Shown here one piece after another: positions 1-10,171 of a stretch of DNA of 64,000 bases. The DNA lies in contig JAFFSR010000031.1 of assembly GCA_017163975.1 (NCBI GenBank), positions 2,500,342-2,564,341 of the forward strand, written 5' to 3'. The position numbers were made by a program, and so were the translations under genes. This stretch comes from Anastatus disparis (lineage: Eukaryota; Arthropoda; Insecta; Hymenoptera; Eupelmidae). The notes below the pieces were generated by a model. It saw nothing but the letters and a program-made list of their open reading frames with translations. It made no database searches and had not been told where the DNA came from. Numbering within the stretch: position 1 is the stretch's first letter; every line of letters starts with the position of its first letter.

Positions 1-300
1 TTCAGGATATTCTGGGTCTTCTTCTAATGCTATATTTCCTTGTTTACAACATGGTGTAAATTTCTTATTGCTTGAAATTTCGAATGCAAAATATCTAGCA
101 CCACAAAAATCATAAATAAAATTCAAATCACCAATATTATTTTCCATGATATAATTTTCATTATTATTGGTCAATGTATATTTAGCTATTTGGTAATAAT
201 TTATATCATTTTTATTTTCTTTTGTTTTGAATTGATCTTTGTTTTTTTCATAATAATTTTTATTTTTTACTGAAATAATTAAATTATCATCTTTTTTTAA
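1..300 (-). pseudogene. Helitron-like protein fragment (zinc-motif region), runs off the left edge
   Basis: Reading the minus strand from about 300 down to 1 gives an uninterrupted frame of about 100 codons. It contains FCGARYF followed by FTPCCKQGNIAL and an acidic EEDPEYPE end. A CGA block followed 15-20 residues later by a CC-x2-G block resembles the zinc-binding region upstream of the Rep nuclease in animal Helitron proteins; that assignment is from family knowledge and pattern only. The expected first cysteine of the motif is absent. Upstream, above about 310, the frame meets stop codons, so the copy is broken. The Rep and helicase domains would lie left of the window. The neighbouring protease pseudogene on the same strand may be part of the same element. 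Confidence 0.45.
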
Positions 301-681
301 AATGTTTTTTAATAAGATTCATTTAGACGTTTCAATATTTTTTGTTTATTTTTAATTTATATTGTTTTCTATTTTCCAAAACTTTATTTTTATTATATTT
401 ATAGTACGATTTGTCATGAATGCGTCTATTATAGTTGTGATTTTGTTGATATGTTAAATTCTTATTTTTGTATGAGGATTCTTAATTGTTTTTTATAAAT
501 TCATTTTGGTTAGAAATTTGACTTTTTTGTTGCAATATATTAATAAGTTTTAATTTTTTAATTGCAACTATTATAATTTTTTTAAATTTTTATCCCTCTT
601 TAAATTATTTTCAAATTTCGTAATTACATTAATGTTTTGAGAATTAATTTGATTTTCATATTGCGTTATATTTAAATTTTT

Positions 682-960
682 CTATTTCTCAATCGAAACT
701 TTTGTTAATTTTAATAATTTTTTATCATTAAATTCATTTTTAAATGTCAGAATTGGTTCTTCTTCAATATCATTTTCTGATTTTTCAATGTTATTGTATT
801 TGATTTTTTTACAATTACTTTTTGAAATTATTTCTTTAGTTTGTTTATATTTTCTTTTATTACCATTTTGGTAAATTTTCTGTATATGAGTTTTTGGTTT
901 ATAATTTGTTGCCTCTAAACATTTTATGTTATCTAATAAATGTAATTGTTGTTGTGCCAA
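682..960 (-). pseudogene. Lys/Asn-rich ORF remnant downstream of the protease pseudogene
   Basis: A 92-codon open frame on the minus strand begins MAQQQLHLLDNIKC and is very rich in Lys, Asn and Glu. I recognise no domain. It follows the C48-like protease remnant after a short gap and sits before the Helitron-like fragment on the same strand, so it is probably the linker region of one decayed transposon polyprotein. The composition alone could arise by chance in AT-rich DNA. Confidence 0.3.
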
Positions 961-994
961 TTCTTGTACATTTTTTCTTCAAGATATTCAAAAT

Positions 995-1512
995 TTAATT
1001 TGTTTCATACATAGTTAGCAAATGTCCACGCATTTTTTCGATATCAAATTCTATTCCATAAGGACACAAATTATTAACAATTGCTGTTGCAAACGCTATT
1101 GAAAAAATGACACAATCAAAAGGATTAATCTGAAATCGAACTTTTTCAAAACATATTTGTCAGTTTTCACGAATTGGAAATAGTTTATTAATGTAAATTT
1201 TTCGTTCATCGTTTAATCCATTATTATTTAAACTATCATAAACATAAATTACATTTTGTGAATAATAGATACAAATCCAGTTACCAAAATGCCGATTTTC
1301 GAAGAAAAGTATTTGTATGTAATCTTGATTTAATGAAACTGAATGAATATTTTTGGGCCTTTGTAAATATTGTTGGTTGCATTAAAAAATTTGTATGATT
1401 AGTCAAAATTTAATTAAATTTTTTAATGTGTTTATCATTTAACATACTCAATTGTCCAGCATATCCATCTTCAACTCTTATAATTAATTTTTCTTCTTCA
1501 GTTAAATTCATT
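995..1512 (-). pseudogene. Ulp1/C48-type cysteine protease domain, decayed transposon gene
   Basis: The minus strand from 1512 reads MNLTEEEKLIIRVEDGYAG, then after a stop and a frameshift gives a C48-peptidase-like domain. It shows NRHFGNWICIYY (catalytic His with following Trp), VYDSL (Asp), FQINPFDCVIFSIAFAT (Gln and nucleophilic Cys) and the closing EKMRGHLLTMYETN. The His-Asp-Gln-Cys order fits the SUMO-protease fold carried by several DNA transposons. One in-frame TGA lies between the Asp and Gln motifs, and a frameshift lies near 1385. The stop is at 995-997. It is on the same strand as the Helitron-like fragment at 1-300. A catalytically competent product is unlikely. Confidence 0.55.
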
Positions 1513-2259
1513 CTATGAAAATAATGAATTTATGTGTACTTCTAAATTGAAATTATTTAATATAAAAATTTCAAATACTTCTGAAAAACTATGAAAAATC
1601 CTGAAATAAAAATTTTAAATGTTATTTATATAGATAATTAAAAATTCTAATTGATAATTATTCTTAAAATTTTAATAAATTACCACTTAATAAATACATA
1701 AACATAAAAAAACGTAAACATCATAAAAAAAAGTTCAATGTTCATCATTGAACATTGTTTATTTAAAGTTTTACACTTAAGCTTTTTTGTTAGTTTGTTT
1801 ATTTTGTTTTGTTCATTTTTTTGTTCTTATATAAACATTTCTTGGAAAAACCATTTTTCATAAAATTTAATATTTATAGAATCAATTAACGATAAAATAT
1901 CTGACCAAAATCTTTTCTTCGCTGAAATTTCTTTTCGATTTTAATCCATACGCGCTCAATTTACCTGGCTCCTAACGTCGCTCGGTTAAATTTTCATATG
2001 TTATATTAATATGTATAAATTAGCCAATTTCAAAATAAAAAAAATTGTCTCAATGTATAAATTTTTATATTGCAATTCTGTTTCAAATTTAGTTTTTATA
2101 GATTTGAAAAAATGGATTAATTAAAGTTCCAATATGCATCTAAATTGTTTAAGTACAAATCTTATGATCGTGATGATTTAAAAATTTATTTCACTCAATT
2201 TTATTTAAATTAATGACGAAATATGATAGGAATTCATTCTTTTTAATCATGTGTTTTAG
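1513..2259. other. AT-rich spacer, no gene seen
   Basis: No open frame or recognisable element. A short hairpin is present near 1737-1759 (CAATGTTCA and TGAACATTG around a short loop). Confidence 0.5.
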
Positions 2260-2715
2260 ATAGAGGGACAGAGATGAAAAAACGGAGACGTACGAACGAA
2301 GAAATAGAAACGAAGACACAGAGACGCAGACGGAGAGACAAAAAGAAGAAATCAGAGAGACATAGACGGAAAGACGAAAATGGAGAGACGGAGACGAAGA
2401 GACATATACAGAGGGATGGAGAGACGAAAACGGAGAGAGAAAGTCAGAGAAACAAAGACGAAAAAAAGGAGTCGTAGGAACGTAGACAGAGAGACATAGA
2501 CAGAGAGGCATAGATGGAGGGATGGAGACGGAGAGACATAGACATAGGGACGAAGATAGGGGAACGGAGAGACGGAAATGAAGAGACGGAGATGAAGAGA
2601 CGCAAAGACGAAGACGGAGAAACGGAGACGGAGCGACAGAGTAGAAGAGCTGGAGATGGAGAGTCGAAGAGACGGGAAGGAAATATAGAGACGGAGAGAC
2701 GGGGATGAAGTGACA
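2260..2715. repeat. Degenerate (GAGACG)n purine-rich simple repeat
   Basis: About 450 bases in which the plus strand is almost pure purine, built from variants of GAGACG, GAGACGGA and GAGACATAGA. All open frames here on either strand are artefacts of the repeat. Confidence 0.85.
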
Positions 2716-2830
2716 GATATTGTGTATCTGTGTATGTGTATATGAGTAAGTGTATGTGTATGGATACGTGTATATGTGTGTATGTGTATGTTGAAGGTGC
2801 ACGTGTGTATGTGTATGTATGTATGTGACA
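2716..2830. repeat. (TGTATG)n simple repeat
   Basis: Alternating purine-pyrimidine tract of TGTATG/TGTGTATA variants that directly abuts the purine-strand repeat. Confidence 0.8.
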
Positions 2831-2850
2831 ATAATGCAAAAGATATTCAC

Positions 2851-3764
2851 GTAAGAAAAAAAAAGTCCCGATTCTTCACTTTAATATAATAGCAGTATTT
2901 TTTTTTATTTATTGTTTTGAACTGCAGTCAAGTTAATTTAAACAACATATTATAAAAATTATGCTGTAAATAATTATGTAGTTTCTTGAGTATAGACTTT
3001 GCTAGGTTCAATTGTTGTCAATCAATATCGTGACGATATTTTTCTATAGCGTAAAAGCTATAGCATTTATTAAAAAATGGATTTTTGTTTCTCATTTCTA
3101 ATAAATAAAAGATAATTAGACTGTGTTAAAAATGATAATTCATTTCGTACAACAATGAATTCGTTGCCTCTAGTAACCAGCAATAAATTCATTGGAATAG
3201 TAATTTTTAGCGCAAAAGCATACTTGTATATCACAGAACAACAAAAAAATCAACATTTTGCTGAAAATTTAACTTTATGCGAATCAAATGCAAATAAATT
3301 ATATAAATGTCAATAAGATAAATGTCAAGACAAATGTTAATGTAAAAGATATGAATATCACTATACTTATATTAGTTAAGTAAATGAAGAGAGGAAGCTA
3401 AATATTATTAATTAATCTTTATTGTAATCATATTAATAAAATATTAATGAAGATATTATTTTTCTATTGATGTAATATGATATCAGACTTATACATAATT
3501 GAGAGAAGTTTTCTATTATCTATTAGTTATAATTATAATCATGCAGTATTAATTAGTTATAATCATAATCACAATAATGAAATGTAAATAAAAATGATCA
3601 ATCGTTATTATTACAACAGAATATTAAAGTGAGAGAAAGGTGTGAGATGGAGCCGAGGGGGGGGGCACATAAATCAAAGGGGGTGGGTGTGAGGTTTCAG
3701 GGGAAAGGGCAAAAGCAAGCCTATTCGTTTAGAATAAAGTAAATAACAATTTAGAAGAAGAATT
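2851..3764. other. AT-rich spacer with a G-rich patch
   Basis: No coding signal. A short G-rich block (runs of 6-9 G) lies at about 3651-3710, and a similar one occurs at about 4010-4035 beyond the SINE. Confidence 0.5.
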
Positions 3765-3975
3765 AGAGATCGTCAGTGGCTTATTCGGTAGAGCGATGGA
3801 TTCGTAATCTCGAGGCTTTAAGTTCGATTCTCGCTCTTGGCTGAATGATACAAGCACCATTGCACGTTACACGTGCTTTGTTCACAAACACACTGATGAC
3901 CATTCGTCGCTAATTAGCATCGCAATAATAGCATAAAATACAGCGATGTTAAATAAAATGAAAAAGAAAAAAAGA
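3765..3975 (+). mobile_element. tRNA-derived SINE
   Basis: The head contains an A-box-like block (GTGGCTTATTCGGTAGAGCG) and a B-box-like block (AGTTCGATTCTC) at tRNA spacing. The acceptor and T stems do not pair well, so it is not a working tRNA. An unrelated body follows, then an A-rich tail (AATAAAATGAAAAAG). That head-body-tail arrangement is the usual SINE structure. I did not find a clear target-site duplication. Confidence 0.5.
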
Positions 3976-4059
3976 ATTGAAATGTAATTTGAAGAGTGGC
4001 TATATCGAGAGAGGGCTAGGGGGGCCAAGGGGGGGTAGAAGTTACTCAAATCCTGATCT

Positions 4060-4673
4060 TAAAACTGTATATATATATATGTTTATTCTGTATATGTGCA
4101 TTATTAAAAAAAATTAAATATATGAAATGATTATCAATTAAAAATATTAATTATTTTATATTACATGTTATTTTATTTAAGTGTAATGTGTACGTCGTAT
4201 AAAGTTTTTTTGAATAGCCCATCAATTAGGCAATTTCATTCCGTGACAATTGATAAATTAATTTACGAGAACATTCAAAGATATAACTTTTATTGGTCAA
4301 TATAAAATAGCATTGGAATTAAAATTTATTGGTTTTAATTTATAAAAATGATCATAATTATTTTTTAGACCGAAAATCAGTAATATATTACAATGTTAAC
4401 GTTTAAATAATTTTTTGAACAATTTTAAAGTAATTTTCTGTTTCAATACAAATACCTACATAAATATATATGATCAAATATGTATTTGTGCAAAGTGATT
4501 GTCAACAATGAATTCAATTATTATTTTCTATATTAAATGAGAATAGTTTTGTTTATTTTGATTCAGACATTTTAAAAATACATCATCCATTGTGATTAAT
4601 AACCGTTTTCACATAATTCAATTTATTAATATTACGTTTTAAAATTATAATATTAAACAAAATTGAATTATAA

Positions 4674-4678
<5 letters not shown>
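4060..4678. other. AT-rich spacer
   Basis: No gene or clear element beyond a short (TA)n run at about 4068-4080. Confidence 0.5.
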
Positions 4679-4743
<65 letters not shown>

Positions 4744-4770
4744 TGCGTGTGTGTGTGTATGTGTGTGTGT
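4679..4770. repeat. (TG)n microsatellite with a CGTG core
   Basis: Uninterrupted GT dinucleotides, then GCGT tetranucleotides, then GT again. On the minus strand it lies directly at the 3' side of the reverse-transcriptase fragment at 4790-5215, so it may have grown from that element's tail. Confidence 0.85.
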
Positions 4771-4789
4771 TTCCAACTTAGCTTACTGT

Positions 4790-5215
4790 CTAGCTAAACT
4801 CCTAAACTACGTACAGGAGACTCAAACTTAGTAATGGTACCCATTAATGGTACACCAGTGATAGGCAATAACTGAAGCATATTAACGTAATAATATAAGC
4901 CTATTATTATAGCTTTAGTTTTATTGATGTTTAGCTTCAGATGATTACTAGAAGCCCAATTTGCAATGAGCTCAGAATGTTGACTCATAAGTAAGGTGAA
5001 AGCTTAAGTTTGGCAATAAGAAAGTGTACGTGAACCTGCAAGTCAACCGTATATATAAGATGTTGAACTTCATTGCTAAATCCAATAGCAACATCTTTTA
5101 TATAGATGGAGAATAGAAGCAGCCCCAGTACAGAGCCCTGAGGGACCTCTGTATAAAGTGTGACATATTCATATGTGTTGCCATCTGCATCAATGACAAC
5201 CTGCTGCTATGAACA
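4790..5215 (-). pseudogene. Non-LTR reverse transcriptase fragment (copy C)
   Basis: Minus-strand frames give EVPQGSVLGLLLFSIYI (RT motif with the PQGS block) and, after a frameshift, SSNHLKLNINKTKAIIIG and SLGV. The same motifs occur in the same order in the better copy at 6438-8805 (GVPQGSVLGPLLFSIF, INAAKTQAIIIG, KSLGVWI), so both belong to one CR1/Jockey-group family. The catalytic FADD segment is lost between the two pieces. It is a 5'-truncated, dead copy. Confidence 0.75.
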
Positions 5216-5439
5216 AGACGCTTGGACATACATGATAGTAGAAAGATAGGTCCAATATTACTCATAGAGCGCGGAGGAGGAACCTTATTGATCGTAGTTA
5301 CTAGAGAGAGCTACCAACATGAAAGAAAGATACCTTCCTTAAGCAGGTCAATGTATATATATACATATATATATATACACGACATACGAAAGGGCCAATC
5401 ACAGGAAATGCAGAAATAATGAAGGATAATGAGAGAGAG

Positions 5440-5440
5440 A

Positions 5441-5483
<43 letters not shown>

Positions 5484-5506
5484 TGATTGATTGATTGATT
5501 GATTGA
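5440..5506. repeat. (GATT)n microsatellite, 3' tail of non-LTR copy B
   Basis: Perfect GATT repeats with one GTTT interruption. They lie immediately 3' (minus strand) of the conserved element end at 5511-5550, as expected of the simple-repeat tail of CR1-type elements. Confidence 0.75.
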
Positions 5507-6230
5507 TACGTCTATTTAAGGCCGTGGGGTTTAACCCCGTATGGCCGATAAGTAATTACAAATTAAATACAATAAAATATACTGAAATATTTCATAATAA
5601 AAACAGCAGTAAGGCAAATATCAATATGTTAAACATAAGATCGCATTATGACTTGCATCAGAAATACAAAAAGTTTGAACATTTATGTAAGCAGCTTAAA
5701 ATGATTCTATATAAAGCAATTAAAGTTAAAGTATAAATGCGATATTTCTCATAAGTAGTCAATAAAGAAAGAAAATTTTTCGCATAAAGAAAAATTGAAA
5801 TATTTAGATTTTAAATTTAAATTTGAATTTAAATATAATTTGCTCTGCATATAGCCATTTACACCAGTGCAGGAAGCAACCATTCAAGGTCTACATTTAA
5901 TGACTGTAGTAGAGCGTAATTTTGATATAACAAAAAACACTTTACAAGCATTCAATAAACCATGCCACTCAGTGCGCTCATCACTAAGGAATTTGTTTAA
6001 TAGTCACATTTTTACAACCTGGGTTAGCCCACTTTCAAAACCAGGAAATAAGTCTACATTATTATTAATGAAAATTGATGCTAAAGAAACAAAAGAGTTC
6101 AGCATCGAGGCAATACGTACGACTGGGCATATGAGAAGTCTCGCAGGTAATCTATTTGATGACCTGACCGCCACATCCACATTAGCCCGTAGGAACTTAG
6201 AAGCTAGGTAAGATGGATTCTGATAGGAGA
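5507..6230 (-). mobile_element. 5'-truncated CR1/Jockey-group copy B
   Basis: On the minus strand, about 6210 to 6030 encodes RLPARLLICPVVRIASMLNSF. This matches the C-terminus of copy A (RVLICPTARTSALQQSF) position for position. An untranslated part follows and ends at a GGGGTTTAACCCC hairpin (about 5525-5545), then the GATT tail. Several stops interrupt it. Only the last part of ORF2 and the 3' end are present, typical of incomplete reverse transcription. The plus-strand open frame at 5867-6211 is a shadow of this copy. Confidence 0.65.
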
Positions 6231-8835
6231 GAGAGACATAGACATAGACATAGACAAATATTTATTTAGCTATGGGGTTAAACCCCGTATGGCTCAATGT
6301 AGCATATACATATGTATTAATAACTATAAATAAAAATAAAAATGTAATTAACTAAAGCAAAATTAACAAGTATAATTGATGTGTAGTATAAAAGAAAAAA
6401 AAAGAAAAAACATAATGAAGTAAAACTATGATGGGGGTCACCGTGATACCTCCCAGTTCCCAAGATCGGAGTTTATTAGGTGGTCGAAGATGTGCTTCTT
6501 AAATCGAGGGATTAAGCCCATATCGAAAACCAAGGTTGCTTCACTGCCTACATTAGCCTCATTAAGTAGATAAGTAGCCCGATTAATGAAAGATTGTTGA
6601 AGGGCACTAGTGCGAGCAGTGGGACAGATCAGTACTCTGGGGGGGCCTACGAGATGATGACCTAACAACCACATCATGGTTGACTCTCGAAAAGCGACGA
6701 GCCAAGTAGGACGGACACCCTGAGGAGATTATTGAGAAAGCCAAGATTGAAGAAAATAGCTTCTTCTTCTCCCGACCGACAGCCAACCAAGCTCAAGCCT
6801 GTATGGCGACACTTTTTTATGGGCCTTGATGTTACCGAAAACGAACCTGACACATGCATTAAGGGCCCTATGAAGTTTCAGGTTCTGATACTGAAAGAGG
6901 TCGTCATAGATAACACAAGCATAGTCAAAGATCGGGAAGATGAGTGATTCAACCAGCCTTTGCCTAAGGCCTCGAGAGAAAGAGCGTTTGTAGAATCTTA
7001 GCGAATGAAGTGAACCATGGACCCTACGAACAATAGACAAAACTTGTCTCTCCCAATTTAAGGACTGGTTTATCCAGACACCAAGGCTCTTGACCTCAGT
7101 GGCAAATGGTATGCACGCGCCATTAACTATCAGAGAAGAGGAGGAATCTTGGTGAGAGAGACGAGAGACATATTGCTCACTACCAATGATAATAGCCTGA
7201 GTTTTAGCTGCATTGATGGTAAGGCCATTGTCAGTTGCCCAGAGAGTCAAAGCGGAGATGTCAGTATTGATGTTTATTAACTCGTCAGAGAAATCATTGG
7301 GAAAGAAGGAGCGATAAATTTGCAAATCATCAGCAAACAACATGTGTCTGCAAAAACGTAGGACACTAGGGAGGTCATCAATGAAGATAGAAAATAGCAA
7401 AGGGCCCAACACGCTACCCTGTGGTACACCAGTGTTTAAGAACGCCCATTCACCTGCCATGCCATTCGCTGGATCCTCTATTGCCTGTGTACGCCCCTGA
7501 AGGTAGGAAGCAAACCAGAGTATTACCTTATCTGAGCAATTGAGACGGCGTAATTTGCGAAGAATTAGCCTATGAGGAACCGTATCGAAGGCTTTTGAAA
7601 AATCAAACAAGAGAAGGGCTGTTACCATTCTCCTGTCAATGGCCGTGCGAGCGTCCTCTAAGATATTGAGGAGTGCTGTCTGTCTGCTGTGGCCCGCTCG
7701 AAAGCCTGCCTGATGCTCGTTAAGCAAGTTATTTGCATTGATGTGGTTGAGCAGCTGACGATTAACCACCCTCTCTAGGACCTTCGATGCCTCACATAAC
7801 CTAGCAATCGGCCTAGTTTGGCCCGGATTGTCCATGGACTTTAGCTTAGCCAATGGGAGTAGGAAGGCCTTCTTCCGACTAGATGGAAAGGCTGAGAGTC
7901 TTAAAGAGGCATTAACAAACTGGACCAATGGTTCAGCAAAGGATTGAGCGGCCAACTTTAACATTGGCACCGTGATACCATCCGGACTAGAAGACCTAGA
8001 TTCTGCTGCAACAATGAGACTGCTGACCGTCTCGGTGCCCACTTCCCGAAACTCAAAGACCGGTAACGAGTCAGACAAAGGAATACTAAGAATATCTTTG
8101 ACATTCAATGGAGATAAAGGTGGACCACACCGAGAGATGCCAGAGTAATGAGATAAAAGAGCCGATGCCGAGAAGTATTGAAGAGGAGAGGGAAGCGCCT
8201 TGTTAGCAAGACCCAATTCGTGAAGAGTCGACCATTTTGCTCTTGAATCATTCGCCCGTTCAATGCGATCAGATATGTACAGAAACTTAGCTGTATCGAG
8301 CTTATTTGAGATAGAGCTCCTCAAAGTTCTGTACCTTTCAATGCGATTTACCAGATCTGGCCGCCCATCTATACGCACGATCACGTTGACGCATAAGTAG
8401 ACGCAGATTGTTAGAAACCCAAGGTTTGCTACGAGGCCGTATTGTAGTTAGTTTCAGAGGAGCGTGAGCATCGAAAGTGTCGACCAAGACTTTGGTACAG
8501 CTGTCTACCAACTTGTCAAGGATGACATTGTGGCAGAGAGTCTCTAAGGAGCGTATATGAGTCAAATCAACGAGAGGAGGCAAAACCATGTCGTCAACAG
8601 CTACAGTCAGGTCATCGAGGGACCCTTGAACCTTATCAACTAGAGAAGACTTAAGACTAAAATTAAAACTAACTACATCTAAGGTATCCAGCTTACGAGA
8701 CCAAAAACGTTTAGGAACGGAGGTGAGCCGCTGAAACCTAAAGCACAACTCAATCAGATCATGCCCGGCAATGAAGGGCGAGTCAGTTTTGGTATAAGAA
8801 GCCACTGAATCCGCAGAGCCAAGAATGAAAAGATA
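6231..8835 (-). mobile_element. CR1/Jockey-group non-LTR retrotransposon, 5'-truncated copy A
   Basis: The element runs on the minus strand from within its endonuclease domain (about 8835) to a 3' end at about 6260. Its terminal hairpin GGGGTTAAACCCC (about 6277-6289) is shared with copy B, and the tail is a (GACATA)n repeat at 6231-6256. The truncated 5' end, hairpin 3' end and microsatellite tail fit target-primed reverse transcription. Copies A, B and C lie head-to-tail on the same strand. Confidence 0.75.
6438..8820 (-). pseudogene. ORF2: endonuclease C-terminus plus reverse transcriptase (non-LTR)
   Basis: Three minus-strand frames make one protein. From 8820 to about 8338 lies the end of an APE-type endonuclease (PFIAGHDLIEL, normally an SDH motif) and the linker PWVSNNLRLLMRQRD. 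A frameshift leads to about 550 residues of reverse transcriptase (8384-6729), with SSPDGITVPMLK, LLFDFSKAFDTV, NTGVPQGSVLGPLLFSIF and the catalytic MLFADDLQIY near 7330. A further frameshift near 6700 gives the C-terminal RVLICPTARTSALQQSF domain, ending at 6438. All RT catalytic aspartates are present, but the frameshifts and the missing N-terminus make it inactive. The product would copy element RNA at the target site. The FADD motif and C-terminal domain suggest the CR1/Jockey group; the exact clade is uncertain. Confidence 0.8.
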
Positions 8836-8839
8836 GTGT

Positions 8840-9079
8840 ATTATTTTTTTCTACGAACTTATTTCGAAAATATAAAACATAATTTGATGAAATTTCTGTT
8901 AAATAACAACAAATATTATTCTTATTTAAATTTTCATGTTCCCATTGCTTATAATTATATTAAAAAATAGTATTAAAAAAATATCGTTTTCCTACTTTTG
9001 TCAATAATTTATGTTTATGCAAGTGTACGTGTATTCTTCTTATCAAATTATTTACGCGATTTGATAGTTTTATTAGGCA
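8840..9079. other. AT-rich spacer
   Basis: No coding or repeat signal recognised. Confidence 0.5.
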
Positions 9080-9309
9080 GTTTACTACTCAAGCTCGGAT
9101 CGGATAGCGTTCTGAGCCCTACCGCTGTCATAGCGATTACAGTATGACAATATGAGTGCATTTATGAGTCTATTCGCTTATATTCAATGACGTCACATAA
9201 AATAATGTACAATTTATAATACTAACTCATATACGGAGCTTGTGTTAGTGTGGTGCCATGACAGCGCTAGAGCTCAGAGCGCCTCCTACCCTGAGCTTAA
9301 GTAGCCAAC
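9080..9309. mobile_element. Foldback MITE with ~52-bp inverted ends
   Basis: The left end (9080-9131, with AAGCTCGGATCGG and CCGCTGTCAT) is the imperfect reverse complement of the right end (about 9258-9309, ATGACAGCGCTAG and CTGAGCTTAAGTAGCC). The core has no ORF. At about 230 bp it is a typical non-autonomous DNA element. I could not fix the target duplication. Confidence 0.65.
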
Positions 9310-9411
9310 AATTATATTTTTAACTCAGAGGGAAAAAAAGGTATAATTTATTTGAAGTAATAAAGAAAGAGGGATTTAAATAAAGAAAGCTCAGTACTGA
9401 TCTTAGAGCAT

Positions 9412-9645
9412 ATACTACTGGAGGCAGCTTTGAATGCGCCGTGCGCGAGGGGATAAGTTGAGAAAGAGAAAGGTATATTGAAGTTGACAGATATCTTTTT
9501 TTCTCCAGCACGTGATTGGTTTGTTTCGTTCCCTAATCCTTCATCACATGATGGAGAGATAGAAATAGCTATCAACCTTAGTAGATCTTTCTCTTTTCCA
9601 ACCTAACCGCGCGCACGGTGCATTCAGAGCTGCCTCCAGTAGTAT
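9412..9645. mobile_element. Near-complete palindromic MITE
   Basis: The two halves (9412 to about 9520 and about 9537-9645) are reverse complements along nearly their whole length. Outer ends read ATACTACTGGAGGCAGC and GCTGCCTCCAGTAGTAT, leaving a loop of about 17 bases. It would form one long hairpin. It is distinct in sequence from the neighbouring MITE at 9080-9309. Confidence 0.7.
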
Positions 9646-9649
9646 CCTC

Positions 9650-10171
9650 TTGTAAAAAAATTATTTGTAAAAAAATGAATTTTTTCTATACAATAATCTT
9701 GTACAAAAAAATAAAAAATGTAAAAAAACTCTTGCGTAAAAAATTAATTCTTTTGCAGAAAAAAATAATAATTTTGGAGTACTTTATTTATTTATTACAA
9801 TTATTTGTTTGATTTCAATTTATTTATATTTTATTACCGTAAAAAATTTTTAATGTAATAAACTATATAAACATATATGAAATTATCGTATTTCATAAAA
9901 GCGTTGCGTAGCGTAATAGATAGCGTAAATGTCTCATATCCGAGTTCCGTTAGGGAATTGGTAGCATGCACATCGCTCTCAGTGTGCTCGTCCAATACCT
10001 TTGCGATTTGCCCAAAGATTGATAAAATCTATCGAATTTCATTTGAGAGTGCATCCATGTCTGTTGCTGTGTGCTTCAGCGTCATGTTTATTGTAATTTG
10101 TAAGTTTTCTGGGTCTAAACAGAAACATTAGTGAATAATAAAAAAAAGTAGTGAATTCTATAACATCAAAA
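9650..10171. other. AT-rich spacer before a Jockey-type ORF1
   Basis: The part closest to 10172 may be the 5' untranslated region of the Jockey-type element. A weak tRNA-like block (CTCATATCCGAGTTCCG) near 9933-9950 is not sufficient to call an RNA gene. Confidence 0.35.

Noticed and set aside
2191..2850. Overlapping open frames of 64-219 codons on both strands
   Set aside because: They are translations of the GAGACG and TGTATG simple repeats, with no domain and periodic composition.
3765..3845. Functional tRNA
   Set aside because: Box motifs are present, but the stems do not fold and a SINE-like body with A-rich tail follows.
5867..6211. 114-codon plus-strand frame
   Set aside because: The opposite strand encodes a recognisable non-LTR C-terminus at the same place; the plus frame is its shadow.
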